This document shows, piece after piece, positions 16,433 to 25,041 of a stretch of DNA of 32,170 nucleotides (position 1 is its first letter; the number at the start of each line of letters is the position of its first letter). Position numbers and translations under genes: made by a program. Source of the stretch: DYHD01 sp037445375 (GTDB lineage: Bacteria > Nitrospirota > Thermodesulfovibrionia > Thermodesulfovibrionales > Dissulfurispiraceae). Where the stretch lies: contig JBBIKS010000024.1 in NCBI GenBank assembly GCA_037445375.1, positions 1-32,170 on the forward strand, in the 5' to 3' direction. The notes below the pieces were generated by a model. The model saw only the letters and a list, made by a program, of their open reading frames with translations, did no database searches and was not told where the DNA came from.

Positions 16433-17968
16433 TCAGTCATTGATTTTTTTACTAATTTGATATTTTTGAATCTTGTATCCCATTTGCCGCGATGTAATAT
16501 TAATAAGCCGGGCTGCTTTTGATTGCACCCATCCACTCTTATTAAGGGCGTCTATGATGATAGTTTTTTCAAGTTCGTCCATAGTTGAGATAGCGGCTTC
16601 TTTTTTTTGGAGAGGCAATCCCGAATTTATGGATGATACTCTCATAGTCAATGGCAAGTCAGATGGTTTAATATTATTATCAGACGACATAACAACCAAC
16701 CTCTCGATAATATTTTCAAGTTCTCTAACATTGCCTTGCCATGAATGGTCTATGAAAAACCGGAGGGTTTCGGATAATATCCTGACTGATTTATGGTTTT
16801 CTTTGTTGAATTTCTCTAAAAAATGCTCAATCAGTATCGGAATGTCTTCTTTTCTTTCTCGCAATGGAGGCAGGAAAATGGGTACGACATTCAAACGGTA
16901 ATATAGATCCTCTCGAAATCTCCCACTTGATAAGAGTTCTTCGAGATTCCTGCTTGTAGCCGCGACCAGCCTTATATCAACCTTTATCGTCTTTTCTGAC
17001 CCAACCCTTTCGAATTCTCTTTCCTGTATGACCCTCAAAATTTTAGGCTGAAGAGTGAGCGGTAAATCCCCGATCTCGTCTAAAAATATAGTTCCTCTGT
17101 GAGCGAGTTCAAATTTGCCTTTTCTCATGGATAACGCCCCGGTAAAGGCTCCCTTTTCATGTCCAAAAAGTTCTGATTCGAGCAATCCTTCAGGGATTGA
17201 GGCGCAATTAAATTTTATAAAGGGCTCACTTGACCTTCTGCTCATGTAATGGATTGCCTTTGCTGCTAACTCCTTGCCAGTACCGCTTTCCCCACGCAGT
17301 AAGATATTTGCCTTTGACGGTGCAGCCCTGCAAACCGACTCAAAGACCTCCTGCATCTTATCAGAATATCCAATGATATTAGCTATACTGTATCTGCCTT
17401 TTAATTGATGTCTGAGGTTTTCCTTTTCTTCGATTAGGGCTTGCCTTTCTTTATTGACCTCACGATATAGCTTTACGGACTGAGAGACAAGCGAAGCAAT
17501 AATCTTAAGAAGTCTCAGGTCTTCTTCAAATGAGACCCCCTTTCTAAAGAGTCTATCTACGCTCAGCACACCTAAAGTCTCATTTTTAAATTTTATGGGA
17601 ACGCATAAAAAGGCTATATTTTTTTTGTCTATCATTTTTCCAGAACCGGTTTTATTCAGGAAAAGGGGTTCATCACCGATATTAGGGATGACCATAGAAG
17701 AGCCATGTTTAGCAACCTGCCCGATTATCCCTTCCCCGAGTCTATATCTTCCCCTTTTTATTTCATCCTCTGACATCCCATGGGCAATAAAAATAGTGAC
17801 CTCATCATCATTTCTTAAGGCTACAGTCCCTCTTTTCATATCAAGATATTCTGAGAGTATTCTCATGACGCCCTTGAGGTTTTGCTTCAGGCTCAAGGAG
17901 TGCCCCAAAATCTTGCTTATTTCATACAAGGCATTTATTTCCAATGCCTTGTTTTTGTTTTTTTCCAT
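16433..17968 (-). CDS. nifA: NifA-type sigma-54-dependent transcriptional activator
   Basis: A 511-aa enhancer-binding protein. It has a GAF sensory domain (about 20-170), a short coiled linker, an AAA+ sigma-54 interaction domain (about 195-430) with Walker A GESGTGKE (226-233), the sigma-54-contacting loop GAFTGA (273-278) and Walker B FLDEIGDLPL, and a Fis-type HTH at the end with the ITSRQMGYKIQKY sequence typical of NifA. The linker between the AAA+ and HTH domains carries no cysteines, unlike oxygen-sensing rhizobial NifA. The TlpA-like gene ends 20 bases upstream, so the two are probably co-transcribed. It is expected to switch on nitrogen-fixation or nitrogen-assimilation genes; nif structural genes are not in the window. 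Confidence 0.85.
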   Translation of the reverse strand: MEKNKNKALEINALYEISKILGHSLSLKQNLKGVMRILSEYLDMKRGTVALRNDDEVTIFIAHGMSEDEIKRGRYRLGEGIIGQVAKHGSSMVIPNIGDEPLFLNKTGSGKMIDKKNIAFLCVPIKFKNETLGVLSVDRLFRKGVSFEEDLRLLKIIASLVSQSVKLYREVNKERQALIEEKENLRHQLKGRYSIANIIGYSDKMQEVFESVCRAAPSKANILLRGESGTGKELAAKAIHYMSRRSSEPFIKFNCASIPEGLLESELFGHEKGAFTGALSMRKGKFELAHRGTIFLDEIGDLPLTLQPKILRVIQEREFERVGSEKTIKVDIRLVAATSRNLEELLSSGRFREDLYYRLNVVPIFLPPLRERKEDIPILIEHFLEKFNKENHKSVRILSETLRFFIDHSWQGNVRELENIIERLVVMSSDNNIKPSDLPLTMRVSSINSGLPLQKKEAAISTMDELEKTIIIDALNKSGWVQSKAARLINITSRQMGYKIQKYQISKKIND

Positions 17969-17988
17969 ATTAATTATGAATACCGTCG

Positions 17989-18537
17989 TTAGTAGCTCAG
18001 TTCTTTTAGTTCTTTTATTATATTTTCATTCATCCAGTTTTGCTGACCGAAATAACTTTTGACTACAATGCCATTTTTGTCAATAATAAATGCGGCTGGA
18101 ATCATGAATACCTTGTAAAGAGAGGAAGACACTCTTAAATCATTATCAATTAGTATCTTAAAATTAAATTCATTATTTCTGATAAAATCTCTTGTCCCTG
18201 AGCTGTTTCCCATTGCAACTGATAAAACTACAATGTCATTTTTGTCATATATCGAACTTAGCCTATTTAAAGATGGAAACTCCCTTTTACATGTTGGGCA
18301 CCAGTCTGCCCAAAAACTAATCAATACAACCTTTTTCTTAAATGACGACAGCGAGACAGGCTTGCCTTTAATATCAGGAAGGGTGAAATCGGGCGCTTTT
18401 TTGCCTATCAATTCATCTATATCAAAGGGAGAGTAATTCTCTGAAGCCGAGATTATAAACGGATTCACTAAGACAAATGAAGAAAAAGAGATTAAGCAAA
18501 AAAGATATATACAGAGCCTGTTTATATTTCGCCTCAT
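17989..18537 (-). CDS. TlpA/ResA-like membrane-anchored thioredoxin
   Basis: A 182-aa redox protein with an N-terminal hydrophobic anchor/signal (LCIYLFCLISFSSFVLV) and an AhpC/TSA-thioredoxin fold starting at GKKAPDFTLPDIKGK. The active site is FWADWCPTC, with the CxxC near residues 80-83, and a MIPAAFIID segment carries the usual cis-Pro. It acts outside the cytoplasmic membrane, reducing disulfides, for example for cytochrome c or cuproprotein maturation. An upstream ATG at 18588 would add residues encoded by a dispersed repeat (see 18557-18685), so ATG 18537 is preferred; neither start has a strong ribosome binding site. It precedes nifA by 20 bases. Confidence 0.82.
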   Translation of the reverse strand: MRRNINRLCIYLFCLISFSSFVLVNPFIISASENYSPFDIDELIGKKAPDFTLPDIKGKPVSLSSFKKKVVLISFWADWCPTCKREFPSLNRLSSIYDKNDIVVLSVAMGNSSGTRDFIRNNEFNFKILIDNDLRVSSSLYKVFMIPAAFIIDKNGIVVKSYFGQQNWMNENIIKELKELSY

Positions 18538-18556
18538 TTTATTATTTTGTATATAA

Positions 18557-18685
18557 GGGGTCAGGTCTTGATATTTGACATAAAGCAAAAATCGGATAAA
18601 AAGTAGGCAGTAAATGGCTTGTTTATAACTGCACGAAATTCAATAAATAAAAAGGATTATGCCAAAAATATCAAGACCTTAACTT
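18557..18685. repeat. Decayed copy of the GGGGTCAGGTCTTGA inverted-repeat element
   Basis: The left arm at 18557-18581 (GGGGTCAGGTCTTGATATTTG then ACAT) is matched by an imperfect inverted arm at about 18664-18685 (AAATATCAAGACCT). The interior is about 85 bases. It is the same family as the intact copy at 26096-26190, and it occupies almost the whole gap between dapA and the TlpA gene. Confidence 0.65.
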
Positions 18686-18711
18686 TTATTTCTGCAACAT
18701 AAAAAAATCTA

Positions 18712-19584
18712 TCAAATAATGCCCGCACTTACCAGAACGGTTTTAAGTTTTTCCTTATTGGCAGGCGACATCTCGCAAAGCGGAAGCTTGAATTCTTCCT
18801 GTATCTTGCCCATAAAAGCCAAAGAGGTTTTTACTGGAATTGGATTAGTCTCAATAAACATTGCATAATTCAGAGGCTCAAGTTTGTAGTGCAATTCCCT
18901 CGCCTTGGCGATATCGCCCCTCTCCCATGCATTGAACATCTCCGCGCTATCCTTTGGAGCTATATTTGCTGTAACAGATACAGCACCTCTGCCTCCGAGT
19001 GCAAGTTGTGTAAGTGTTGTAAAATCATCACCTGATAATACTGCGATTCTATCGCCGCAAAGCCTTATCAGCTCACTTGACTGCTTCATATCACCAGTGG
19101 CTTCTTTGGTAGCAACGATGTTTTTAAACTCCATTAAACGGGCAACTGTTGAAGGCAGCATATTGACTGCGGTTCTGCCCGGCACATTATAAAGAATCAT
19201 TGGTATATCAACTGACTCTGCAATTACCTTGTAGTGCCTGTAAAGACCTTCCTGTGTTGGCTTATTATAGTAGGGTGTTACAAGGAGCGCCCCATCAGCA
19301 CCTAACTCCTTTGCTTTCTTGGTAAGCATTATGGCTTCATCTGTTGAATTGGCGCCAGTACCTGCAATAACGGGGATGCGCCTTTTGGCAGCCTCAACGG
19401 CTACTTCAATAACTCTGAAATGCTCCTCAAAATCTAAAGTGGATGCCTCCCCTGTAGTTCCACAAGCAAGGATTCCATGAGTTCCCTCTGAAATATGCCA
19501 TTCAACCAAATCAGCATAAGCCTTTTCATCAAACTTCCCATTTTTAAATGGGGTCACAATTGCAACTATTGAACCCTGAAACAT
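18712..19584 (-). CDS. dapA: 4-hydroxy-tetrahydrodipicolinate synthase
   Basis: A 290-aa class I aldolase that condenses pyruvate with aspartate semialdehyde, the first committed step of the DAP/lysine pathway. Visible are CGTTGEASTL (pyruvate carboxylate binding and proton relay), YNVPGRT with the catalytic Tyr, and VATKEATGD with the Schiff-base Lys near residue 160. ATG 19584 is chosen because AGGAGG (19591-19596) lies six bases upstream; a further in-frame ATG at 19599 would place that site inside the coding region. Last gene of the lysA-dapF-PilZ-dapA operon; dapB is not seen. Confidence 0.95.
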   Translation of the reverse strand: MFQGSIVAIVTPFKNGKFDEKAYADLVEWHISEGTHGILACGTTGEASTLDFEEHFRVIEVAVEAAKRRIPVIAGTGANSTDEAIMLTKKAKELGADGALLVTPYYNKPTQEGLYRHYKVIAESVDIPMILYNVPGRTAVNMLPSTVARLMEFKNIVATKEATGDMKQSSELIRLCGDRIAVLSGDDFTTLTQLALGGRGAVSVTANIAPKDSAEMFNAWERGDIAKARELHYKLEPLNYAMFIETNPIPVKTSLAFMGKIQEEFKLPLCEMSPANKEKLKTVLVSAGII

Positions 19585-19598
19585 CTTAGACCTCCTCA

Positions 19599-19871
19599 TT
19601 ATGCGTATTGCGCACCTATTCTATAATTTCCATTATTTTTATTTGACCACATAACTATGCTGACTATATCCCTCTCATTTGAGCATTTCAATATGAGGAC
19701 ATGACTTGGCTGTAAAGGATATGTTGATAAAAAGCCAACGCCTTTTGAAGTGACATCGAATAACTGCAAATCTAGTTTTAAGTGCGAGACCTCTCTATCA
19801 ACTAAAACTATTGCTACAGATTGAATCTTCTCAGAAGATGGCTGTCTATGAATAGACCTTTTTTCTATCAT
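19599..19871 (-). CDS. PilZ-domain protein (putative c-di-GMP receptor)
   Basis: A 90-aa single-domain PilZ protein. The RxxxR motif appears as R5-S-I-H-R9 at the N-terminus, and the second (D/N)xSxxG-type motif as DVTSKG, followed by the beta-barrel strand GVGFLSTYPL and the terminal GAQYA. It probably binds cyclic di-GMP and acts through partner contacts. It sits between dapF (42 bases upstream) and dapA (start 14 bases downstream) in the lysine operon, an unexpected neighbourhood. A function in lysine or peptidoglycan synthesis cannot be concluded. Confidence 0.75.
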   Translation of the reverse strand: MIEKRSIHRQPSSEKIQSVAIVLVDREVSHLKLDLQLFDVTSKGVGFLSTYPLQPSHVLILKCSNERDIVSIVMWSNKNNGNYRIGAQYA

Positions 19872-19913
19872 TGTTATATTATAAGCATTTTTGATTTAAG
19901 TTTAATGTTTAAT

Positions 19914-20756
19914 TTAATAGAAAATCCCTTGAAAGACAGTTACGGCTGGTCCTGTCATATATACACGATTATTACTTTCCCACTCTATCAAGAGATCCCC
20001 GCCTGACAGATGAACAACCACATTTCTTTCACTTAATTGCTTAATCATAGCGGCAATTGCAGCGGCTGAGGCTCCTGTGCCGCATGCCATAGTTTCACCT
20101 GCTCCTCTTTCCCAGACTCTCATCTTTAGGTCATTTCTTCCTTTGCAGTTTATGAATTCGACATTTGTCCTTTTTGGAAAATATTCATGATTTTCAATTG
20201 CAGGTCCATAAATATCAACAGGAAATGATGTAATATCTTCGTCTAAAAATATCACTGCATGAGGATTGCCCATTGAGACGCAAGTAATCTTAAACTCTCT
20301 ATCAATAATATTCAATGGGTAATCAATTATATGCCCCTGATTTTTTTCAATGAGAGGCAGTTTTGCAGGGATCAGAGTGGGTTCAAATACAGGTTCTCCC
20401 ATATCAACTCTTACCATATCGCCTTTTTTCTCAGGCATGATTATACCTGCCATGGTCTCGATTCGTAATATATCTTTTTTTGAAATGCCCTTGTCCCAAA
20501 TATATTTTGCAAGACATCTTATGCCGTTTCCGCACATCTCAACTTCACTGCCGTCTGAATTGAATATCCTCACCTTGAAATCAGCAATATCAGATAAATT
20601 TAAAATCAAGAGCTGGTCTGCACCTATACCAAATCGCCTATGACATAATCTTTTGCTTAAATCTTGATAATCAATTTTTGCTTTTATTTGTTCAATGCAG
20701 TCAATCAGGATAAAATCATTTCCCAAACCATGCATTTTTGTAAATGACATCTTCAA
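19914..20756 (-). CDS. dapF: Diaminopimelate epimerase
   Basis: A 280-aa PLP-independent epimerase converting LL- to meso-DAP. The two catalytic cysteines are visible in EMCGNGIRC (Cys75) and ETMACGTGASAA (Cys225), and the N-terminus has the usual FTKMHGLGNDF. The start is ambiguous: TTG at 20756 has GAGGG seven bases upstream, whereas ATG 20750 lies 13 bases from it; they differ by only two residues. It follows lysA by 46 bases. Confidence 0.95.
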   Translation of the reverse strand: MKMSFTKMHGLGNDFILIDCIEQIKAKIDYQDLSKRLCHRRFGIGADQLLILNLSDIADFKVRIFNSDGSEVEMCGNGIRCLAKYIWDKGISKKDILRIETMAGIIMPEKKGDMVRVDMGEPVFEPTLIPAKLPLIEKNQGHIIDYPLNIIDREFKITCVSMGNPHAVIFLDEDITSFPVDIYGPAIENHEYFPKRTNVEFINCKGRNDLKMRVWERGAGETMACGTGASAAAIAAMIKQLSERNVVVHLSGGDLLIEWESNNRVYMTGPAVTVFQGIFY

Positions 20757-20802
20757 ATATTTTCCCTCTGAAAATCTGTTTTTATCGGTGCGAACATTAT
20801 CA

Positions 20803-22056
20803 CTAAATAAATTTCGGCAAGACTTCTCCTTTAATTAGATCCTTATATGTCTCTCTATGGCGAACAACAGCGTATTCACTATCTTTTACTAAAACCTCAG
20901 CAGGTCTAGGACGGCTGTTATAATTAGATGACATAGCATAGCCATATGCACCTGCACTCATCACAGCGAGATACTCACCCTGCCTTACTTTTGAAATTTG
21001 CCTGTCTTTAGCAAGAAAATCACCTGACTCACAGATAGGCCCTACAATATCAGCGGTAATCTTCCCCCTGCGATTTTGTAATAAGGGCTGAATTTTATGA
21101 TACGCTCCATATATTGAAGGTCTTATGAGGTCATTCATTCCAGCATCTACTATAACAAACTCTTTATTTTCAGCTTTCTTCAAATAAAGCACTTTTGTTA
21201 ACAATATCCCTGCATTGCCCACTATAGACCTGCCCGGTTCTGCAACCAATGTAATATCATGTTTTGACAATAATGGCAAAATACTTTTTGCCAGATGGGA
21301 AGGCAGTGGAGGTTTTTCATCCTTGTATGTAATCCCGAGCCCCCCGCCTATATCGAGATATTTAATGGAGATGCCTTGTTTAATAAGAGAATCAATTAAA
21401 ATCAAAATTCTTTTGAGGGAATCCACAAATGGTGCAACATTAGTAATTTGCGAACCGATATGTTTATGAACTCCCACGACAGTAATGTTCTTAAGGCTAT
21501 CTGCGAGTCCGTAAGACTCAAGGGCATTTTCTATTGGGATGCCGAATTTATGCTTTTTTAATCCTGTTGATATGTATGGATGGGTTTGAGGGTCAATATC
21601 AGGATTTATCCTAAGCGCGACAGGAGCCTTAACGCTCATATTGCCTGCAATCCTGTCAATTTCCAACAGTTCCACATCGGACTCAACATTAAACATCAGT
21701 ATTTTATTTTTCAATGCATATACTATTTCATCTTCTGTCTTACCGACGCCTGCATATACAATCTTTTGCGGAGATATCCCCGCTTTGATTGCCCTGAAAA
21801 GCTCTCCACCCGAGACAACATCTGCCCCGCATCCATGCTCGGCAAGAAGACTTATAATCGCAGAATTTGAGTTTGCTTTAAGGGCAAAACAAATAATGTG
21901 AGGTATATCATTAAATGCCTTCTCATAAGCCTTGAAATGCCTTAAAAGCGTCTTATAGCTATATATATAGACAGGTGTTCCGACATTTGAAGCGATCTCT
22001 CTTACCGATACATCTTCAGCGAACAATTCACCATTTTTGTAGTTAAAGAAGTGCAT
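20803..22056 (-). CDS. lysA: Diaminopimelate decarboxylase
   Basis: A 417-aa fold-type III PLP enzyme (alanine-racemase-like barrel plus beta domain) that makes lysine from meso-DAP. The PLP lysine is Lys60 in CFALKANSN. HKHIGSQI, DIGGGLGI and the EPGRSIVG phosphate-binding loop follow, and the C-terminal domain has GPICESGDFLAKDR with the active-site Cys, then GAYGYAMSSNYNSRPRP. GAGGT is upstream of the ATG. It heads the lysA-dapF-PilZ-dapA operon. Confidence 0.96.
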   Translation of the reverse strand: MHFFNYKNGELFAEDVSVREIASNVGTPVYIYSYKTLLRHFKAYEKAFNDIPHIICFALKANSNSAIISLLAEHGCGADVVSGGELFRAIKAGISPQKIVYAGVGKTEDEIVYALKNKILMFNVESDVELLEIDRIAGNMSVKAPVALRINPDIDPQTHPYISTGLKKHKFGIPIENALESYGLADSLKNITVVGVHKHIGSQITNVAPFVDSLKRILILIDSLIKQGISIKYLDIGGGLGITYKDEKPPLPSHLAKSILPLLSKHDITLVAEPGRSIVGNAGILLTKVLYLKKAENKEFVIVDAGMNDLIRPSIYGAYHKIQPLLQNRRGKITADIVGPICESGDFLAKDRQISKVRQGEYLAVMSAGAYGYAMSSNYNSRPRPAEVLVKDSEYAVVRHRETYKDLIKGEVLPKFI

Positions 22057-22141
22057 GATAACCTCTAATTATTGAATGATTAGATTTTAAAAATAATACC
22101 TAATAAATTCAAAAAAAATCAAAAAATAATTAAAAATGAAC

Positions 22142-22300
22142 CTCCCCGCAGCAAGCTGCGGGGTATCCTAAAATCTCCCCTCCCTTGATGGGAGGGGACA
22201 AAGGGGAGGGTGAAAATAGTTTCTTGTCACCCCCACCCTCGCCCTCCCCCATCAAGGGGGAGGGAAGTATAAGGAAACCCTGTAGCAAGCTACAGGGAAT
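22142..22300. repeat. Composite palindromic repeat (two AGCAAGCT hairpins around CCCTCCC palindromes)
   Basis: Two related hairpins, CCCCGCAGCAAGCTGCGGGG at 22144-22163 and CCCTGTAGCAAGCTACAGGG at 22278-22297, differ by compensating changes that keep both stems intact. Between them are two more palindromes, CCCCTCCCTTGATGGGAGGGG (described as arms CCCCTCCC/GGGAGGGG) near 22179-22199 and CTCCCCC/GGGGGAG near 22244-22263. The design resembles bacterial interspersed mosaic (REP-type) elements. Confidence 0.6.
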
Positions 22301-22363
22301 TACGAGTTCAATATTTCATAATGCGGTCATTAGAATTTATGCCCCTAATGACCATTCTGGGAT

Positions 22364-22402
22364 AAAAAAACAGACAGTAAGCTTGATGCTCACTGTCTGT
22401 CT
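22364..22402 (-). terminator. Rho-independent terminator of groESL
   Basis: Read on the minus strand, ACAGACAGT and ACTGTCTGT form a 9-bp stem around a 13-base loop, followed by a run of T (22364-22369 on the plus strand is A). It lies about 45 bases after the groEL stop. Confidence 0.85.
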
Positions 22403-22445
22403 GTGAATCCTTGCTGTGATTCAGCTTAAGTTATAAAAGAATCTT

Positions 22446-24077
22446 CTAATACATATCGCCCATGCCGCCGCCCGGCATTGCAGGCATCTTCTTATCCTCT
22501 TCAGGGATTTCAGTTATCATTACCTCTGTTGTGAGCATGAGCCCAGCAACTGAAGCAGCATTGAGAAGCGCCCAACGAGTTACCTTTGTGGGGTCTATAA
22601 TGCCTGATTTTAACATATCTGTGTATTCTTCCTTATAGGCATCGAATCCATAGTTAATATCAGATGATTCCTTGACTTTTTCTACTATAATTGAGCTTTC
22701 AAGTCCTGCATTAAATATGATCTGTCTGATAGGCTCTTCCAATGCCCTTCTTACTATCTTGACGCCGATCTGAAGGTCATGCTCAAGGTTAAGGTCGTCA
22801 AGAGCCTTCAGGCATCTTAAGAGTGCAACTCCGCCGCCTGGTACGATACCTTCCTCAACTGCTGCCCTTGTAGCATTAAGAGCATCTTCAACTCTGGCCT
22901 TTTTTTCTTTCATTTCGGACTCTGTCGCGGCTCCTACATTTATTACTGCAACTCCGCCTACCAATTTTGCGAGTCTTTCCTGAAGCTTCTCTTTGTCATA
23001 GTCAGATGTTGTCTCATCAATCTGAGCCTTAATCTGCCTGACTCTTCCTTGAATGGCTGCATGGTCGCCTGCGCCCTCAACGATAGTGGTATTTTCCTTC
23101 TCTATATTGATTTTCTTAGCCCTTCCCAAGTCTGATATTTTGACATTTTCGAGTTTTAAGCCGAGATCCTCAGATATTACTGTGCCGCCAGTTAGGATAG
23201 CAATATCTTCGAGCATTGCCTTCCTTCTGTCGCCGAAGCCCGGGGCTTTAACGGCGCATACCTGAAGCGTACCACGAAGCTTGTTAACAACAAGGGTTGC
23301 GAGCGCTTCGCCCTCGACCTCTTCAGATAAAATCATGAGAGGTCTGCCCATCTTTGCAATCTGTTCAAGTATAGGCAGAAGATCTTTCATACTTGAAATC
23401 TTTTTATCATGGATTAGCAAATATGCATCATCAAGCACGCACTGCATTCTCTCAGGGTCAGTAATAAAGTATGGGGAGATATATCCTCTGTCAAACTGCA
23501 TACCTTCGACGATATCGAGGGTTGTAGCCATGCTTTTTGCTTCTTCTACCGTAATTACGCCGTCTTTGCCTACCTTGTCCATTGCCTCTGCTATAAGCTC
23601 GCCGACTGAAGGGTCATTATTGGCAGAAATAGTTCCGACCTGAGCTATTTCCTTCTTTTCGGCAACCGGCCTACTCATCTTTTTGAGGTCTCCGACTACT
23701 ACTTCTACTGCCTTGTCAATACCCCTCTTGATATCTATTGAATTTGCACCTGCTGTGACATATTTCATTCCTTCTTTATAAATCGAATATGCCAAAACGG
23801 TAGCAGTTGTTGTACCGTCTCCTGCCACATCTGAAGTCTTTGAAGCAACTTCTCTCAGAAGCTGTGCGCCCATATTTTGATAGGGGTCTTTCAATTCCAC
23901 CTCTTTAGCAACAGTTACTCCATCTTTTGTGATATTCGGGGCGCCAAACTTTCTGTCAATTATTACATTTCTACCCCTTGGACCAAGTGTAGCTTTAACG
24001 GCGTCTGTAAGTACTGTAACACCCTTTAATATAGCCTGTCTTGCATCTTCGTCAAATAAAAGCTGTTTTGCGGACAT
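22446..24077 (-). CDS. groEL: Chaperonin GroEL (60 kDa, Hsp60)
   Basis: A 543-aa group I chaperonin forming the double-ring ATP-dependent folding chamber. It shows TLGPRGRNVIIDRKFGAP, the nucleotide-binding VAGDGTTTATVLA, the apical domain (about 190-370), the family signature near AAVEEGIVPGGGVALLR, and a Gly/Met-rich tail (MPGGGMGDMY). It is 23 bases downstream of groES with its own AGGAGG-type site. It is expressed from the CIRCE-controlled promoter upstream of groES. Confidence 0.98.
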   Translation of the reverse strand: MSAKQLLFDEDARQAILKGVTVLTDAVKATLGPRGRNVIIDRKFGAPNITKDGVTVAKEVELKDPYQNMGAQLLREVASKTSDVAGDGTTTATVLAYSIYKEGMKYVTAGANSIDIKRGIDKAVEVVVGDLKKMSRPVAEKKEIAQVGTISANNDPSVGELIAEAMDKVGKDGVITVEEAKSMATTLDIVEGMQFDRGYISPYFITDPERMQCVLDDAYLLIHDKKISSMKDLLPILEQIAKMGRPLMILSEEVEGEALATLVVNKLRGTLQVCAVKAPGFGDRRKAMLEDIAILTGGTVISEDLGLKLENVKISDLGRAKKINIEKENTTIVEGAGDHAAIQGRVRQIKAQIDETTSDYDKEKLQERLAKLVGGVAVINVGAATESEMKEKKARVEDALNATRAAVEEGIVPGGGVALLRCLKALDDLNLEHDLQIGVKIVRRALEEPIRQIIFNAGLESSIIVEKVKESSDINYGFDAYKEEYTDMLKSGIIDPTKVTRWALLNAASVAGLMLTTEVMITEIPEEDKKMPAMPGGGMGDMY

Positions 24078-24100
24078 TTTTTATAATTCCTCCTTATTGT

Positions 24101-24364
24101 CTACTGAATGATACCTAAGATATCTTCTTCTTTAATGATCAGGTACTCTACATCATTAAGTTTAATCTTTGCGCCTGAATACTTCTCAAAAAGCACAACA
24201 TCTCCGACCTTTAGTTCCTTAACCTCTGAGCCAACAGCCTCGACTGTTCCCTTCTGCGGTTTCTCCTTTGCCACATCAGGCACATAAAGCCCACCAGCAG
24301 TTTTTTCAACCTCTTCATTCGAGAACTTAACAACAACTCTCTCTTTAAGTGGTTTAATCATCAT
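24101..24364 (-). CDS. groES: Co-chaperonin GroES (10 kDa)
   Basis: An 87-aa lid for GroEL, with MIKPLKERVVVKFSNEE at the N-terminus, the mobile loop around EKTAGGLYVPDVAKEKPQKG, and the C-terminal EYLIIKEEDILGII. The start is taken at ATG 24364, six bases after AAAGGAGGA (24371-24379); ATG 24361 is equally possible, and an ATG at 24400 would place the CIRCE operator in the coding region, so it is rejected. First gene of groES-groEL. Confidence 0.97.
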   Translation of the reverse strand: MMIKPLKERVVVKFSNEEVEKTAGGLYVPDVAKEKPQKGTVEAVGSEVKELKVGDVVLFEKYSGAKIKLNDVEYLIIKEEDILGIIQ

Positions 24365-24386
24365 CGATTTTCCTCCTTTAAATATA

Positions 24387-24413
24387 TTAGCACTCATCAT
24401 TGATGAGTGCTAA
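24387..24413. promoter_or_regulatory. CIRCE operator (HrcA binding site)
   Basis: A perfect consensus: TTAGCACTC (24387-24395), nine-base spacer, GAGTGCTAA (24405-24413). It lies 23 bases upstream of the groES start. HrcA repression, relieved by heat shock, follows from established knowledge; hrcA is not in the window. Confidence 0.97.
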
Positions 24414-24441
24414 TATAACCTTTATCAAAGACATCGGGCAA
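24412..24441 (-). promoter_or_regulatory. Candidate groESL promoter
   Basis: On the minus strand, TTGCCC (-35 candidate, 24436-24441) and TATATT (-10 candidate, 24412-24417) are separated by 18 bases, directly abutting CIRCE, the usual arrangement for HrcA control. Moderate match only. Confidence 0.45.
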
Positions 24442-25041
24442 ATATGAATATGGCTATATATATGATTAAAATGATAACTAATGCCTAAAAATGTTTTTTT
24501 TTGACAATAATTGCATATTTGATACAGTTAGGCGAATAGATTTATAGAGATAGCGATTGTTTATTGCCACATAATGGTTTACGATTAGCACATCCTGGCT
24601 GGGGTCAAACTAAGTTATACATTCTATGACTCCATTATTGAGGTTTGCTCCCTTTAGAATTCCAAGCCCTCTACCGCAGCAAAGGTTATCTTTTTTCTTC
24701 TTTTTGAAAGCCCTACCCTAAGTTGAAATGTTTGTAGATTGTCAAGGCATTTGACCCATTTTGCGCAAATAAAAATGACTTCCCTTTTTTTTAGTTAGCC
24801 TTCTTCAGTTTATTCTTTAATTTGTTCTTTAATCAGTAGCTGCTGCCGGCAATATAGAAGATACTCGCATGATGCACAAGGCTATCTATAATGGTAGAGG
24901 CAACAATATTATCCTCAACCTTTTGACCCCACGCTCTGCTAAAATTTTGCAAGAGGCTTTATCGATAATTACTATAAGAATGATTTTTTTTATAGAAAAT
25001 AACTTTTGGAAATTAAACTTGTTAAATTGTTATTTTAGATT
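24414..25041. other. Gap between groES and yedF: IS21 helper remnant, otherwise no gene
   Basis: 628 bases between divergent genes. The groES promoter lies at its left end. An IstB C-terminal remnant occupies 24833-24958 on the minus strand. A GGGGTCAAAC motif at about 24602 resembles sequence next to the RAYT locus. The rest is AT-rich and shows no conserved reading frame. Confidence 0.6.
24833..24958 (-). pseudogene. Remnant of IstB-like ATP-binding protein (IS21-family transposition helper), C-terminal piece
   Basis: The minus strand translates as SRAWGQKVEDNIVASTIIDS, then LVHHASIFYIAGSSY and a stop at 24833. This matches the end of IstB/DnaC-type helpers, where a WG, VAxxIxDRLxHH and SYR pattern is usual. 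An in-frame stop at 24959 cuts it off upstream, and no Walker motifs or IstA gene are present. It is a fossil of an IS21-like insertion. Family recall is from memory; confidence is moderate. Confidence 0.6.

Larger units (their letters stand above)
22057..22445. other. Repeat-filled gap between lysA and groEL
   Basis: No gene is supported in this stretch; a 73-codon frame at 22185-22406 merely reads through repeats. It contains a composite palindromic repeat (22142-22300) and the groEL terminator (22364-22402). The lysA promoter probably lies within 22057-22140, which is very AT-rich. Confidence 0.6.

Noticed and set aside
22142..22300. CRISPR array
   Set aside because: The repeats are palindromic pairs with no regular spacer units, and no cas genes are present; nothing CRISPR-like occurs anywhere in the window.
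22185..22406. 73-codon plus-strand frame upstream of groEL's end
   Set aside because: It reads through palindromic repeats and the groEL terminator, so it is not a plausible gene.
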